A stretch of 37,371 nt of DNA from Bacteroidaceae bacterium (GCA_024398515.1 JAKSIZ010000023.1:1-37371), one strand, 5' to 3'; numbered from the stretch's first letter, positions 15,905 to 24,915 are shown. The notes: generated by a model not told the origin, from the letters alone. Made by a program: numbers and translations.

Positions 15905-18876
15905 TTTTCGTCCTTTGCCTGATGATTGCAACAACCGGCACCATCAAGGCGCAGACAATATACCAATATAAGCAAGATGATGCTACGGTTTGCTTCTTCT
16001 CGAAAGACGAATCGCAGTACATCCCTCACCTGATGCGACGCTACCAGACGGCAAAAGCACTGCACCGGCAGATATGGGGCACGCTTCCTTCGCAGCCACC
16101 ATTCATGATGCTCTCCGACTGGGAAGACGACGGCAACGCAGGTGTCAGCGCCATACCGCACTCAATGATTTCGATAGGCATGGCACCGCTTAACATGTCG
16201 TACTTCGTAGGACCGAGCGTAGAACGCTACGACCACCTGTTCAAGCACGAATACACACACGTAGCCATGACCGACAAGACAAACAGCCGCGACCGCGCCT
16301 GGCGACGGTTCACGGGCAACAAAGTGGTGCTCGATTCGAAATATCCGCTCTCTGCCGTGTGGAGTTACCTTGATGCACCGCGATGGTATGCGCCGCGATG
16401 GTTCCACGAAGGCATTGCCTGCTTCATGGAGACATGGCTCTGCGGAGGAGCAGGACGTGCATTGGGAGGATATGATGAAGCCTATTTCCGCACCGTAGCA
16501 CAACATTCGGCTGACTCTTCACACGTAGATCTCTATTCCGTTGTGGGGCTCGAAACAGAAGGAAGCACTGCTGATTTCCAACAAGGAACGACAGCCTACC
16601 TCTACGGAATGCGCTTCGTCAACTATTTAGTGCTTACTTACGGCTATCAAAAACTGGTGGATTTCTACAACAGAACGGAGGACAGCAAGACTTTCTTCGC
16701 ATCACAATTCAGGAAAATATACGGAAAACCGCTGAAAGAAGCGTGGGACGAATGGAAAGAATACGAAGGAAAACACCAACAAGAAAACCTGAAAAAGATA
16801 CGACAATACCCCATCACCGAGGTCACAAGCATTACAAACAGCAGTCTTGGTTCGGCATCGCCTATGTGTATTGACGAGGAACGAGGCGTGGCTTACGCAG
16901 CAGTGAACCATCAAGGCGACCTTGCCCGCATAGTGGAAATAGACCTCGCGACAGGAAAGACACGCAACTTAAGCAAAGTAGATGGGTCAATGCTGTATCA
17001 GGTGACGTATCTCGCATACGACAAAAATGGTCAGCGACTGATATGGACAGACAGAAATTATAACTGGAGAGGGCTCGTAGTCTATGACCTGAAGACAGGA
17101 AAACAGACTATCCACAAGAAATATCAACGCACTTACGACATCAGTTACGACAACACAAACGATTGTCTTTATGGACTTATGTGCAATGAAGGCGTGTGTC
17201 ATTTAGTGAAATATGACTCCAATATGGATAATCGCGAGATACTTTATAAGTTCCCGTTCGGCGTTAGTGTGAGCGATCTTGACGTTTCTCACGACGGAAA
17301 ACAGGTAGTAGCATCGCTTCTCGGCACCAAGGGACAGCACTCTCTCATCATGTTTGATGCCGAGAAACTCGAAAATGGAATACTCGGATACGAGACCATT
17401 TACACTCTCGACGACTCGAACTTAAGCCAATTCCGCTTCAGCCACGACGACAAAAGTCTCGTTGGTTTCAGTTATTATACTGGAGTTCCAAACGTGTGGA
17501 GCATCGACTTGAGCAGTCGGAAGATGGCACTTCTAACCAATGTCGAGACAGGAATGTTTGCTCCTTATCTTGCCTCAAACGATAGCATCTATGCATATCT
17601 GTTCGAAACTGACGGCATGCGACCAGTGGTTTTCAACCGCATGGAGATTAACGACGCCAACGCTGTTGAGTATCTTGGGCAGAAAGCATACCGCGCCAAC
17701 AAGGATTTGGAAGGTGTCGGCAAATTGAAAGAAAGCTTGCCGAATGTGTCATTCAGTTCCGTTTACGACAGCATAGGCATTTATAAACCGCTGCGTGAAC
17801 TGAAATTCCAAGGCGCACATCCTGACATCAGCGGCTTCGTTGACCGCAAGGCATGGAACAACGTAACGCCTGTTCTGGGCTATCACTTCTCTTTCTACGA
17901 CCCACTTTCATTAGCATCGATGAACCTTTTTTTGGGTGCTTCGCCTTGGAGTAACAACGACTGGAGCAACAAGTTCCACGTGTCGGCATCGTTGAAATAC
18001 TGGCTATGGACACTCTCTGCCGCATGGAACCCAACGAATTTCTACGACCTTTTCGGTCCGACACGTACCTCGCGTAAGGGTTACTACGCACAACTTGCCT
18101 ACAACTATTCCATGACACTTCAGTCGCCATACGTCGTAAACTATGGTGCATCCGTTGCCCACTATGGAAACCTTGACGCACTTCCAATGTATCAGAACGT
18201 AGCAGTTGACGACAATATTAACTCATTCCAGTCGGTCAATGCGTATCTTTCAACCTCGAAATCCTATTCTACCCTCGGTGCAATAGTAGCAGAAAGCGGT
18301 TACAGTTTCGACGTCAATGCCAATACTGTCATTGCTGGTGGCAAACTGTTCCCATCGGTTGACGCCACATGGGCACAGGGAACGCTCCTTCCATTCGGTC
18401 TTCACAACACGGCATGGCTGCGAACCACCGTGGGACAATCGTTTGGCGACAGCGACTCGTCGTTTGGAAATGAGTACTTTGGCGGCTTTGGCAACAACTA
18501 TGTTGACAATGGTTCCATCAATAGATTCAAGACATTGTCGTCGATGCCAGGTGCAGAAATCAACGAGATTGGCGCACATACTTACGCAAAAGTGCAGGGC
18601 GACATAAGTTTCTGTCCTATTCGTTTCAACAACTTCGGTGCACTGCGCTGCTACCCAAACTTCATACAATTCAACGTGTTTGCCGCCGACTTGATGACTG
18701 ATTTGTGGGGATGCGACCGCCGATATAAGTCGAACTACGTTAGCATAGGCACACAGATGAACATGCAATTGGTTCTGTTCACCCACATGACAACCACACT
18801 TTCCGTAGGCTATGCACGCATCTTCGCCAACGACCTCAAGGGAGGTGAATTAATGATTTCGTTAAAACTATTATGA
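15886..18876 (+). CDS. Secreted HExxH metallopeptidase-like / beta-propeller / outer-membrane barrel protein
   Basis: 996 aa. A signal peptide spans about residues 1-22 (cleavage near IKAQ). Residues 40-200 look like a gluzincin (peptidase MA-like) domain: HEYTH at 121-125 with a downstream WFHEGIACFMET (His174-Glu175), the usual spacing for a third zinc ligand. Residues ~320-620 hold repeated TolB/WD40-like blade sequences (IVEIDLATGKTRNL, VSDLDVSHDGKQVVASLLG, FRFSHDDKSLVGFSYYTG, VWSIDLSSRK). From about residue 650 the sequence is an outer-membrane barrel with alternating aromatic strands. The three-part architecture is read from motifs; peptidase activity is inferred. It overlaps the PrsW-like gene by ATGA. 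Similar long proteins occur in Bacteroidales without known function. Confidence 0.8.
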   Translation: MSKVECLFVLCLMIATTGTIKAQTIYQYKQDDATVCFFSKDESQYIPHLMRRYQTAKALHRQIWGTLPSQPPFMMLSDWEDDGNAGVSAIPHSMISIGMAPLNMSYFVGPSVERYDHLFKHEYTHVAMTDKTNSRDRAWRRFTGNKVVLDSKYPLSAVWSYLDAPRWYAPRWFHEGIACFMETWLCGGAGRALGGYDEAYFRTVAQHSADSSHVDLYSVVGLETEGSTADFQQGTTAYLYGMRFVNYLVLTYGYQKLVDFYNRTEDSKTFFASQFRKIYGKPLKEAWDEWKEYEGKHQQENLKKIRQYPITEVTSITNSSLGSASPMCIDEERGVAYAAVNHQGDLARIVEIDLATGKTRNLSKVDGSMLYQVTYLAYDKNGQRLIWTDRNYNWRGLVVYDLKTGKQTIHKKYQRTYDISYDNTNDCLYGLMCNEGVCHLVKYDSNMDNREILYKFPFGVSVSDLDVSHDGKQVVASLLGTKGQHSLIMFDAEKLENGILGYETIYTLDDSNLSQFRFSHDDKSLVGFSYYTGVPNVWSIDLSSRKMALLTNVETGMFAPYLASNDSIYAYLFETDGMRPVVFNRMEINDANAVEYLGQKAYRANKDLEGVGKLKESLPNVSFSSVYDSIGIYKPLRELKFQGAHPDISGFVDRKAWNNVTPVLGYHFSFYDPLSLASMNLFLGASPWSNNDWSNKFHVSASLKYWLWTLSAAWNPTNFYDLFGPTRTSRKGYYAQLAYNYSMTLQSPYVVNYGASVAHYGNLDALPMYQNVAVDDNINSFQSVNAYLSTSKSYSTLGAIVAESGYSFDVNANTVIAGGKLFPSVDATWAQGTLLPFGLHNTAWLRTTVGQSFGDSDSSFGNEYFGGFGNNYVDNGSINRFKTLSSMPGAEINEIGAHTYAKVQGDISFCPIRFNNFGALRCYPNFIQFNVFAADLMTDLWGCDRRYKSNYVSIGTQMNMQLVLFTHMTTTLSVGYARIFANDLKGGELMISLKLL

Positions 18877-19814
18877 TTGCAAATTATCTCGTAGGTATAA
18901 TTCCTATATTCCTATATATATTAGTGCTGAAATCCTTAGACAGTTTCGCAGTTGCCAAGCCATCGATATTGGCAAAAAGCATACTTTGCGGATTGGCAAG
19001 TTGCCTCGTGGCGTTCATCCTGGCAAGGACAATAGGATGGAGCGCAGATTATATTTCGCCAATACTTGAAGAGTCACTAAAGGCACTGTTCATTATTTAC
19101 CTTATCAACCGTCGCCGCATACGTTTCCTTGCCGAAGGGTTGATATACGGTGCGGCTATAGGTGGCGGCTTCTCCATACTCGAAAACACGATATATGTGC
19201 TCTATTGCCCTACTATGGATTTCGGAACAGCAATGTTCCGTGGCGTAGGTGTAGCCATCATGCACATGGGTTGTACAGGCATCATGGCATGTCTGCTTAT
19301 CCTTACCTGCCAAAAGATGAAGATGCTGAATGCAGTTGCAATGTCGATTGTACCAAGCATCATAATTCACCTCGCGCATAATATCATCGACATCGAACCA
19401 TCCTATAGGTTGTTCGGTACTGTGATTTTGTTCCTCATACTGTTCTATGTTATCATGACCATAGGCGAGAGTCTTATCTACAAATGGATGGACCACAGCA
19501 TCAGTGAGGACATATACACGTTGGCAGCAATCCGTCAAGGCAACTTCTCAGCCACAAAATCGGGACAATACCTTATGCATGTAAAAGAACAGTTCCAACC
19601 TGAAGTTTTCTTCGACATGATATGTCTGGTTCAGCTTCACCTTGAATTGAAGATTGAGAAACAAAGCCGAATGCTAAAGGCACAGGCAGGTTTCAAGGAC
19701 GACCGAACAGAAGAAGAGTTGGCTGCCCACAATGCACAAGTAGCCGAGATTGATCATCTCTTTACCCAGATTGGTAAAACAGCCAAATGGGTGCTTAGAC
19801 CACTTCTAAGATAA
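18873..19814 (+). CDS. PrsW-family intramembrane metalloprotease
   Basis: Multi-span inner-membrane protein of 313 aa. The PrsW/CPBP-type catalytic motifs are present in order: EExxK in PILEESLKALF (Glu66-Glu67-Lys70), GAAIGGGFSILENTIY with Glu104-Asn105, His131 in AIMHMGCTG, and the C-terminal His pair in SIIIHLAHN (His166, His169). In Bacillus, PrsW cleaves an anti-sigma factor; no sigma/anti-sigma pair is seen here. The last ~100 residues are a charged cytoplasmic extension (KEQFQPEVFFDMICLVQLHLELKI). The start ATG overlaps the stop of the HExxH protein (ATGA), so the two are translationally coupled and may act in one process (inference). Confidence 0.85.
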   Translation: MIANYLVGIIPIFLYILVLKSLDSFAVAKPSILAKSILCGLASCLVAFILARTIGWSADYISPILEESLKALFIIYLINRRRIRFLAEGLIYGAAIGGGFSILENTIYVLYCPTMDFGTAMFRGVGVAIMHMGCTGIMACLLILTCQKMKMLNAVAMSIVPSIIIHLAHNIIDIEPSYRLFGTVILFLILFYVIMTIGESLIYKWMDHSISEDIYTLAAIRQGNFSATKSGQYLMHVKEQFQPEVFFDMICLVQLHLELKIEKQSRMLKAQAGFKDDRTEEELAAHNAQVAEIDHLFTQIGKTAKWVLRPLLR

Positions 19815-19885
19815 GGAGATTGTAATCCTGATACGAAAAAAGCATACGTTAGTGTGCGGCAAATCTCACATTTGTCATGAAAAAC

Positions 19886-19916
19886 TTTGAATAAAGAAAA
19901 TTATTTACTAAATTTG
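19886..19916 (+). promoter_or_regulatory. Promoter of the etfBA-acyl-CoA dehydrogenase operon
   Basis: TTTG (19886-19889), 19 bp, TAAATTTG (19909-19916): a complete Bacteroidetes promoter. Expected start near 19922, giving a short leader of about 20 nt to etfB. Confidence 0.7.
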
Positions 19917-19941
19917 CAAACTGATTGGTAAATTAGCAAAT

Positions 19942-20751
19942 ATGGCAAAACTGAATATTATTGTCCTTGCCAAGCAAGTGCCTGATACGCACAACGTGGG
20001 CAAGGATGCAATGACTCCTGAAGGGACTATCAACCGCAGTGCACTGCCTGCAGTTTTCAATCCAGAGGACTTGAACGCACTTGAGCAAGCACTATGCCTG
20101 AAGGACGCAAACCCTGGTTCTACAATTGGTGTGCTGACGATGGGACCTCCACGTGCAGCCGAAGTAATACGCGAAGCCGTTTTTCGTGGTGCAGATACAG
20201 GTTGGTTATTGACCGACAGATTGTTTGCCGGCGCCGACACTCTCGCAACATCGTATGCACTCTCAACCGCAATAAAGAAGATTGGAAAGGTTGACATCAT
20301 ACTTGGTGGCCGTCAAGCTATTGATGGCGACACGGCACAGGTGGGACCACAAGTGGCAGAGAAGCTTGGCATTCCGCAAGTAACTTACGCCGAAAAAGTT
20401 GAAATAAAGGAAGATGGACGCACGGCTATAGTAAAACGACACATCGACACAGGTGTAGAAACGGTCGAAGTGCCATTGCCTTGCCTTATTACCGTAAACG
20501 GAAGTGCTGCGCCTTGCCGTCCAAGAAATGCAAAACTGACGATGGCACATAAGCATGACGAAGCACCTAATACGTGGAGCGTTGCCGACGTTGACGGTGA
20601 TCCTACACAATGTGGATTGAGTGGTTCGCCTACAAAAGTGAAGGCAATACAGAACATTGTGTTCCAGGCAAAGGAGGCAAAGGTGTTGACTGCGACGGAT
20701 GATGAACTGAAAGAATTGGTTGCAGAACTAAAGGGAAACAAAGTTATATAG
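19942..20751 (+). CDS. etfB: Electron transfer flavoprotein, beta subunit
   Basis: Small subunit of the FAD-containing electron carrier that takes electrons from acyl-CoA dehydrogenase. The N-terminal IIVLAKQVPDTHNVG and FNPEDLNALEQAL segments, the AMP-binding region (DIILGGRQAIDGDTAQVGPQ) and the recognition-loop sequence LPCLITVNGSAAPCRPRNAKL are family features. 269 aa is normal for this clade. etfA follows after 9 bp, and the acyl-CoA dehydrogenase after that. Confidence 0.95.
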   Translation: MAKLNIIVLAKQVPDTHNVGKDAMTPEGTINRSALPAVFNPEDLNALEQALCLKDANPGSTIGVLTMGPPRAAEVIREAVFRGADTGWLLTDRLFAGADTLATSYALSTAIKKIGKVDIILGGRQAIDGDTAQVGPQVAEKLGIPQVTYAEKVEIKEDGRTAIVKRHIDTGVETVEVPLPCLITVNGSAAPCRPRNAKLTMAHKHDEAPNTWSVADVDGDPTQCGLSGSPTKVKAIQNIVFQAKEAKVLTATDDELKELVAELKGNKVI

Positions 20752-20760
20752 GAGTTGACT

Positions 20761-21780
20761 ATGAACAACGTATATGTATATTGCGAGATAGAAGGCACGC
20801 AAGTGGCTGAGGTATCACTTGAACTGCTGACAAAAGGGCGACAACTTGCCGACGAATTAGGCGTGAAGCTTGAGGCTATAGTTGCCGGCACAGGAATAAA
20901 AGGCAAAGTTGAAGAACAGATAATGCCTTTCGGTGTTGATGTTTTACACGTGTTCGACGGCGAAAGATTGTTCCCTTACACCACAAATCCACACGCATCA
21001 ATACTGATTAACCTGTTCAAAAAGGAGCAGCCACAGATTTGTTTGATGGGTGCAACAGTAATAGGTCGCGACCTCGGTCCGAGGGTTTCATCTGCATTAA
21101 AGAGTGGACTTACTGCCGACTGTACAAGTCTTGAGATAGGATCATACGAGGATAAAAAGAACAATAAGACCTACGAGAACCTACTTTATCAGATACGTCC
21201 TGCTTTTGGTGGAAACATCATTGCCACGATAGTAAACCCTGACAACCGTCCGCAAATGGCAACCGTCAGACAGGGAGTGATGCAGAAACTCGCAACAGGC
21301 AAACGTAACGGCAGCAACATTATCTATGAAGACGTTGAGAAATACGTTGCGCCAGAGGATTATATTGTTCAAGTCATCGACCGACAAGTTGAGAAAGCAA
21401 AGAACAATCTGCCAGGTGCATCAATTGTTGTGGCTGGTGGTTATGGGGTTGGAAGCAAGGAAAACTTCCAAATGCTCTACGATTTGGCAAAGGCAATCCA
21501 CGGAGAAGTAGGTGCAAGCCGCGCAGCTGTGGATGCAGGATTCTGCGAACACGATATGCAGATAGGACAAACTGGCGTTACCGTTCACCCGAAAGTATAT
21601 ATTGCTTGCGGCATAAGTGGACAGATTCAGCATATTGCCGGTATGCAGGACAGCAAGATTATCATCTCGATAAACACCGACCCTAATGCTCCGATTAATG
21701 CCATTGCCGATTATGTAGTGACAGGAAGCGTGGAAGAAGTCGTGCCACGACTCATTAAATATTATAAGGAGAAAGAATAG
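20761..21780 (+). CDS. etfA: Electron transfer flavoprotein, alpha subunit
   Basis: Large ETF subunit, which holds FAD. The C-terminal FAD domain is plain: VVAGGYGVGSKENFQML, GEVGASRAAVDAGFCEHDMQIGQTG, KVYIACGISGQIQH and SINTDPNAPINAIADYVV. 339 aa. The ATG at 20761 is preferred over an in-frame TTG at 20755: it is preceded by AGGAG (20750-20754), one of the few Shine-Dalgarno-like sequences in the window. It forms a heterodimer with the product of the preceding gene. Confidence 0.95.
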   Translation: MNNVYVYCEIEGTQVAEVSLELLTKGRQLADELGVKLEAIVAGTGIKGKVEEQIMPFGVDVLHVFDGERLFPYTTNPHASILINLFKKEQPQICLMGATVIGRDLGPRVSSALKSGLTADCTSLEIGSYEDKKNNKTYENLLYQIRPAFGGNIIATIVNPDNRPQMATVRQGVMQKLATGKRNGSNIIYEDVEKYVAPEDYIVQVIDRQVEKAKNNLPGASIVVAGGYGVGSKENFQMLYDLAKAIHGEVGASRAAVDAGFCEHDMQIGQTGVTVHPKVYIACGISGQIQHIAGMQDSKIIISINTDPNAPINAIADYVVTGSVEEVVPRLIKYYKEKE

Positions 21781-21793
21781 GAGTTATAATTAT

Positions 21794-21863
21794 CGAAAAC
21801 TCGAATATCCGAAATCTCGAAAACTCGAAATCTCGAAAACTCGAAAAAACCGCAAAACCGAAT
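21794..21863 (+). repeat. 8-bp tandem-repeat leader before the acyl-CoA dehydrogenase gene
   Basis: Eight units in register from 21794: CGAAAACT, CGAATATC, CGAAATCT, CGAAAACT, CGAAATCT, CGAAAACT, CGAAAAAA, CCGCAAAA, then CCGAAT and the ATG at 21864. It fills almost the whole etfA-dehydrogenase gap. Confidence 0.85.
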
Positions 21864-23564
21864 ATGAATTACTATAGCGACTACCCTGAATTGAAGTTTC
21901 ACCTTTCCCATCCACTGATGAAAAGGATTGTTGAACTCAAGGAAAACGGATACAAAGACAAAGCAAATCACGCCGAAGCACCATCTGACTATGATGATGC
22001 AATTGAGAATTATGACATGGTAATGGAGATTGCTGGCGACGTTGCAGCAAACATTATCGAGCCAAACAGCGAATCGGTTGATATGGAAGGTCCGCATCTT
22101 GTCAACGGCAGAATGGTTTATGCCAGCAAGACATACGAGAACCTTGACGCGATGCAGAAGGCAGGACTTAATGGTGTAAGTATGCCACGGCGTTATGGTG
22201 GTCTTAACTTTCCAGCAGTTGTGTTCTCAATGTTGTCGGAAGTAGTTGCCGCTGCCGATGCCGGTTTCCAGAACATCTGGTCGTTGCAGTCGTGCATTGA
22301 CACGCTTTACGAGTTTGGCAACGAGGAACAACGCGAGAAATACATCCCTCGTGTATGTGCCGGAGCAACTATGTCGATGGACTTGACCGAGCCTGATGCA
22401 GGTTCCGACCTACAGCGCGTAATGCTGAAAGCAACTTATTCCGACGAAGACCAATGCTGGTATCTCAATGGTGTAAAGCGCTTCATTACAAACGGCGACT
22501 CCGATATTCACCTTGTACTTGCGCGTTCTGAAGAAGGCACACGCGACGGTCGTGGACTTTCAATGTTCATTTACGACAAGCAAACTGGCGGTGTTGATGT
22601 CCGTCATATCGAAAACAAACTCGGCATACATGGTTCACCAACGTGCGAATTGACGTTCCGCAATGCAAAAGCCGAACTTTGTGGCAGCACCCGATTAGGC
22701 TTGATAAAGTATGTCATGTCGCTCATGAACGGTGCACGCCTCGGCATTGCAGCGCAGAGCATAGGCGTCTGCCAGGAAGCATACAACGAAGCAAAGAGGT
22801 ATGCTGCCGAGAGAAAACAGTTCGACACAGTAATAAACCAGTTCCCTGCGGTCTATGATATGCTCTCAAGAATGAAGGCAAAACTCGATGCTGGTCGTGC
22901 AGCATTGTATATGACGGCACGCTACGTTGATATATATAAAGGAATAGAAGAACTTTCTAAAGAGCGAAAGTTGGAACCGGAAGAGCGTCAGGAATTGAAG
23001 AAATATACTCGTCTTGCCGACGCACTGACGCCAATAGCAAAGGGAATGACGTCTGAATATGCCAACCAATGCGCATACGATGCCATACAAATACACGGTG
23101 GCTCGGGATTTATCATGGAATACAAGAGCCAACGCCTATATCGTGATGCCCGTATCTTCTCTATTTACGAAGGCACTACGCAACTTCAAGTTGTCGCAGC
23201 CATGCGCTACATCACCAACGGAACTTACCTCTCAATGATGAAAGAGATGGCCGACGGCATCGACAATGCCATTATCGCTGACGCAATAAGCAAGTACGAA
23301 GAGGCAATACAGACGGCCAAGGACTTCGAAAACCAAGCAGTCTTGGACTTCCTCGGACGCAGTCTTTACGACATGACGGGCAACATCCTACTTGCACTCT
23401 TCCTTATCGATGATGCCAGACGTGCATCATCAGAGGGCACAGACCTGTTTGCAAACAGCGCAAAAGTCTATACAAAACTCGCAGCAAGCGAGGTTTCGCG
23501 GTGCTACACGTTCATTAAGAACTTCTGCATAGATGATTTGGATGCCTGTTCAGCTAACGCTTAG
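21864..23564 (+). CDS. Acyl-CoA dehydrogenase
   Basis: FAD enzyme introducing the alpha-beta double bond in acyl-CoA and passing electrons to the adjacent ETF. Visible blocks: N-terminal helical domain, GVSMPRRYGGLNFP, the FAD-contact AGATMSMDLTEPDAGSDLQ, NGVKRFITNGDSD, the helical RLGIAAQSIGVCQEAYNEAKRYAAERKQF, QIHGGSGFIMEYKSQRLYRDARI, and the catalytic Glu436 in IYEGTTQLQ. 566 aa is longer than the ~380-aa classical enzymes because of a C-terminal helical extension, as in the Bacteroidetes and long-form ACADs. The chain-length preference cannot be read. The 3' end overlaps the methyltransferase remnant by about 23 bp. Confidence 0.93.
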   Translation: MNYYSDYPELKFHLSHPLMKRIVELKENGYKDKANHAEAPSDYDDAIENYDMVMEIAGDVAANIIEPNSESVDMEGPHLVNGRMVYASKTYENLDAMQKAGLNGVSMPRRYGGLNFPAVVFSMLSEVVAAADAGFQNIWSLQSCIDTLYEFGNEEQREKYIPRVCAGATMSMDLTEPDAGSDLQRVMLKATYSDEDQCWYLNGVKRFITNGDSDIHLVLARSEEGTRDGRGLSMFIYDKQTGGVDVRHIENKLGIHGSPTCELTFRNAKAELCGSTRLGLIKYVMSLMNGARLGIAAQSIGVCQEAYNEAKRYAAERKQFDTVINQFPAVYDMLSRMKAKLDAGRAALYMTARYVDIYKGIEELSKERKLEPEERQELKKYTRLADALTPIAKGMTSEYANQCAYDAIQIHGGSGFIMEYKSQRLYRDARIFSIYEGTTQLQVVAAMRYITNGTYLSMMKEMADGIDNAIIADAISKYEEAIQTAKDFENQAVLDFLGRSLYDMTGNILLALFLIDDARRASSEGTDLFANSAKVYTKLAASEVSRCYTFIKNFCIDDLDACSANA

Positions 23565-23919
23565 ATACCTTAAAGGCATAGGCCACAGCCGAGGATTTGG
23601 CATTCAGTCGCCGTTTGCATACGACTTTGTCATGACCTTACGCAATGGTAAAAAGCAAGGACTTGGCACTATAGAATGCATAAAATCGATGTATGCTGAC
23701 AAAGTTCTGACAGCCGACATCCTCGACAAAGAGGCATACCAAACCCAGGCAGATGCAGTGCTTGCACTGAAAAACATTTACCGCGACCGACAAAGTCTGA
23801 TGCAATGGCGTAAGGTTTGCGGCATAAAGGAGGCCACAGCAACGTTTGACCTCGGCAAAATCGGCATAGTATTTTTCACAAAAGGACTACAAAAAAGGAA
23901 CTATATCGTTAATCTGTAA
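23542..23919 (+). pseudogene. Internally deleted class I SAM methyltransferase remnant
   Basis: 125 aa from the ATG at 23542, overlapping the dehydrogenase end. The N-terminus (LTLRYLKGIGHSRGFGIQSPFAYDFV) matches the opening of a Bacteroidetes SAM-dependent methyltransferase family that begins RYL...HGIHSPFVYD and runs about 240-270 aa. The C-terminus (W..VC...EATATFDLGKIGIVFF..GLQKRNYIV) resembles the end of the same family. The glycine-rich SAM-binding Rossmann core that should lie between is absent, with only about 40 intervening residues (KSMYADKVLTADILDKEAYQ). The reading frame is intact, so it is either a decayed gene or a small protein retained after an in-frame internal deletion. The family assignment is from memory of sequence patterns. 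Confidence 0.55.
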
Positions 23920-23923
23920 CGCA

Positions 23924-24454
23924 ATGAAGATATACACAAAGACAGGCGACAAAGGCAAAACTTGCCTCGTAGATGGTTCAAGAGTTGATAAGGACGACGT
24001 TCGGCTTGAGGCATACGGCACAGCCGACGAGTTGTCATCGTTCATTGGATTGCTCGCAGCAAACGTCAAGGACGAGAGCGACAAAGCATTCCTCATGCAC
24101 ATACAAAACGATTTGTTCGACATCGGCGCAGCATTGGCAACCCCAAGCAAGGTGTGTCCGGAAGTATCTTCGTCGCTCATTGAAGCGGAAATAGACAAGA
24201 TACAAGCCACACTTCCCGCACTGCACTCGTTCATACTGCCAGGTGGATGCAACGAAGCATCGCTTGCACACGTCTGCCGCACAGTTTGCCGACGGTTGGA
24301 ACGCAACATCGTACGTCTTGAAAAGACTGCCGAAATTGACGCCAACATTGCAATTTACGTCAATCGACTTAGCGATTATTTCTTCGTTCTCGCACGAAAA
24401 TGCAACATTATTGACAAAACACCCGAAATAATTTGGCAAAAAACTTGCAAATAA
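23924..24454 (+). CDS. Cob(I)alamin adenosyltransferase, PduO type
   Basis: Makes adenosylcobalamin from cob(I)alamin and ATP; trimeric cytoplasmic enzyme. The N-terminal ATP-binding motif KIYTKTGDKGKTCLVDGSRV is followed by EAYGTADELSSFIGL, the FILPGGCNEASLAHVCRTVCRRLER helix with the conserved Arg residues, and the C-terminal YVNRLSDYFFVLARKCN signature. 176 aa, normal length. It lies 4 bp after the methyltransferase remnant. Adenosylcobalamin is needed by methylmalonyl-CoA mutase in propionate-forming Bacteroidales, which fits the acyl-CoA context loosely. Confidence 0.92.
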   Translation: MKIYTKTGDKGKTCLVDGSRVDKDDVRLEAYGTADELSSFIGLLAANVKDESDKAFLMHIQNDLFDIGAALATPSKVCPEVSSSLIEAEIDKIQATLPALHSFILPGGCNEASLAHVCRTVCRRLERNIVRLEKTAEIDANIAIYVNRLSDYFFVLARKCNIIDKTPEIIWQKTCK

Positions 24455-24474
24455 ATAATTATTTATTATTTTTG
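24445..24474 (+). promoter_or_regulatory. Promoter of the DUF2795 gene with palindromic spacer
   Basis: TTG (24445-24447), 19 bp, TATTTTTG (24467-24474). The spacer is a perfect 18-bp A/T palindrome, AATAAATAATTATTTATT (24450-24467), overlapping the -7 box. It could be an operator, or simply A/T-rich spacer. Confidence 0.55.
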
Positions 24475-24514
24475 CACCGCAAAAACAAAAGTTAATCAAA
24501 AAGGAGATATCAAC

Positions 24515-24736
24515 ATGTATTGGACACTTGAATTGGCATCAAAGCTTGAAGATGCACCTTGGCCAGCAACGAAGGAAGAACTCATTGACTACGCAACACG
24601 TTCTGGCGCACCGCTTGAAGTGCTTGAAAACCTTCAGGAAATAGAGGACGAGGGCGATGTGTATGAAAGCATTGAGGACATTTGGCCTGACTACCCTACA
24701 AAGGAAGACTTCCTTTTCAACGAGGATGAATATTGA
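24515..24736 (+). CDS. DUF2795 family protein
   Basis: Small acidic protein of 73 aa, highly conserved in Bacteroidetes; function unknown. The opening MYWTLELASKLEDAPWPATKEELIDYA and the acidic end EDIWPDYPTKEDFLFNEDEY are those of DUF2795 members of this phylum. AAAAGGAGATATC precedes the start, so this is one of the few genes here with a Shine-Dalgarno-like sequence. It has its own promoter and terminator, and is the last gene before the AT-rich island. Confidence 0.8.
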   Translation: MYWTLELASKLEDAPWPATKEELIDYATRSGAPLEVLENLQEIEDEGDVYESIEDIWPDYPTKEDFLFNEDEY

Positions 24737-24783
24737 TTGAATTTACGAGCACAAAAAGCACGCAAACAATTGTAAACCAAAAC

Positions 24784-24823
24784 AAAACGACATACAACCA
24801 TTTGTTTGTCGTTTTATTTTTTT
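24784..24823 (+). terminator. Terminator of the DUF2795 gene
   Basis: AAAACGACA pairs with TGTCGTTTT, with an inner ACAA/TTGT pair and a short loop (24784-24815), followed by ATTTTTTTT. The ~90 bp after it, up to the methyltransferase stop at 24916, show nothing further. Confidence 0.8.
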
Positions 24824-24915
24824 CGCCACTCCTTGAAAAAGTGCCACCTGCTCAATAATCATTCCGTCGAATTCCAAAAAGCGTTAGAGAGTCCCTCTAT
24901 TCAGAACTATCTTTA

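Noticed and set aside
20385-20906. Long minus-strand ORF (173 aa) opposite etfB/etfA and similar long antisense frames such as 33650-34636 opposite alaS
   Set aside because: They mirror codon structure of well-supported genes on the other strand and show Cys/Ser-rich translations typical of shadow frames.
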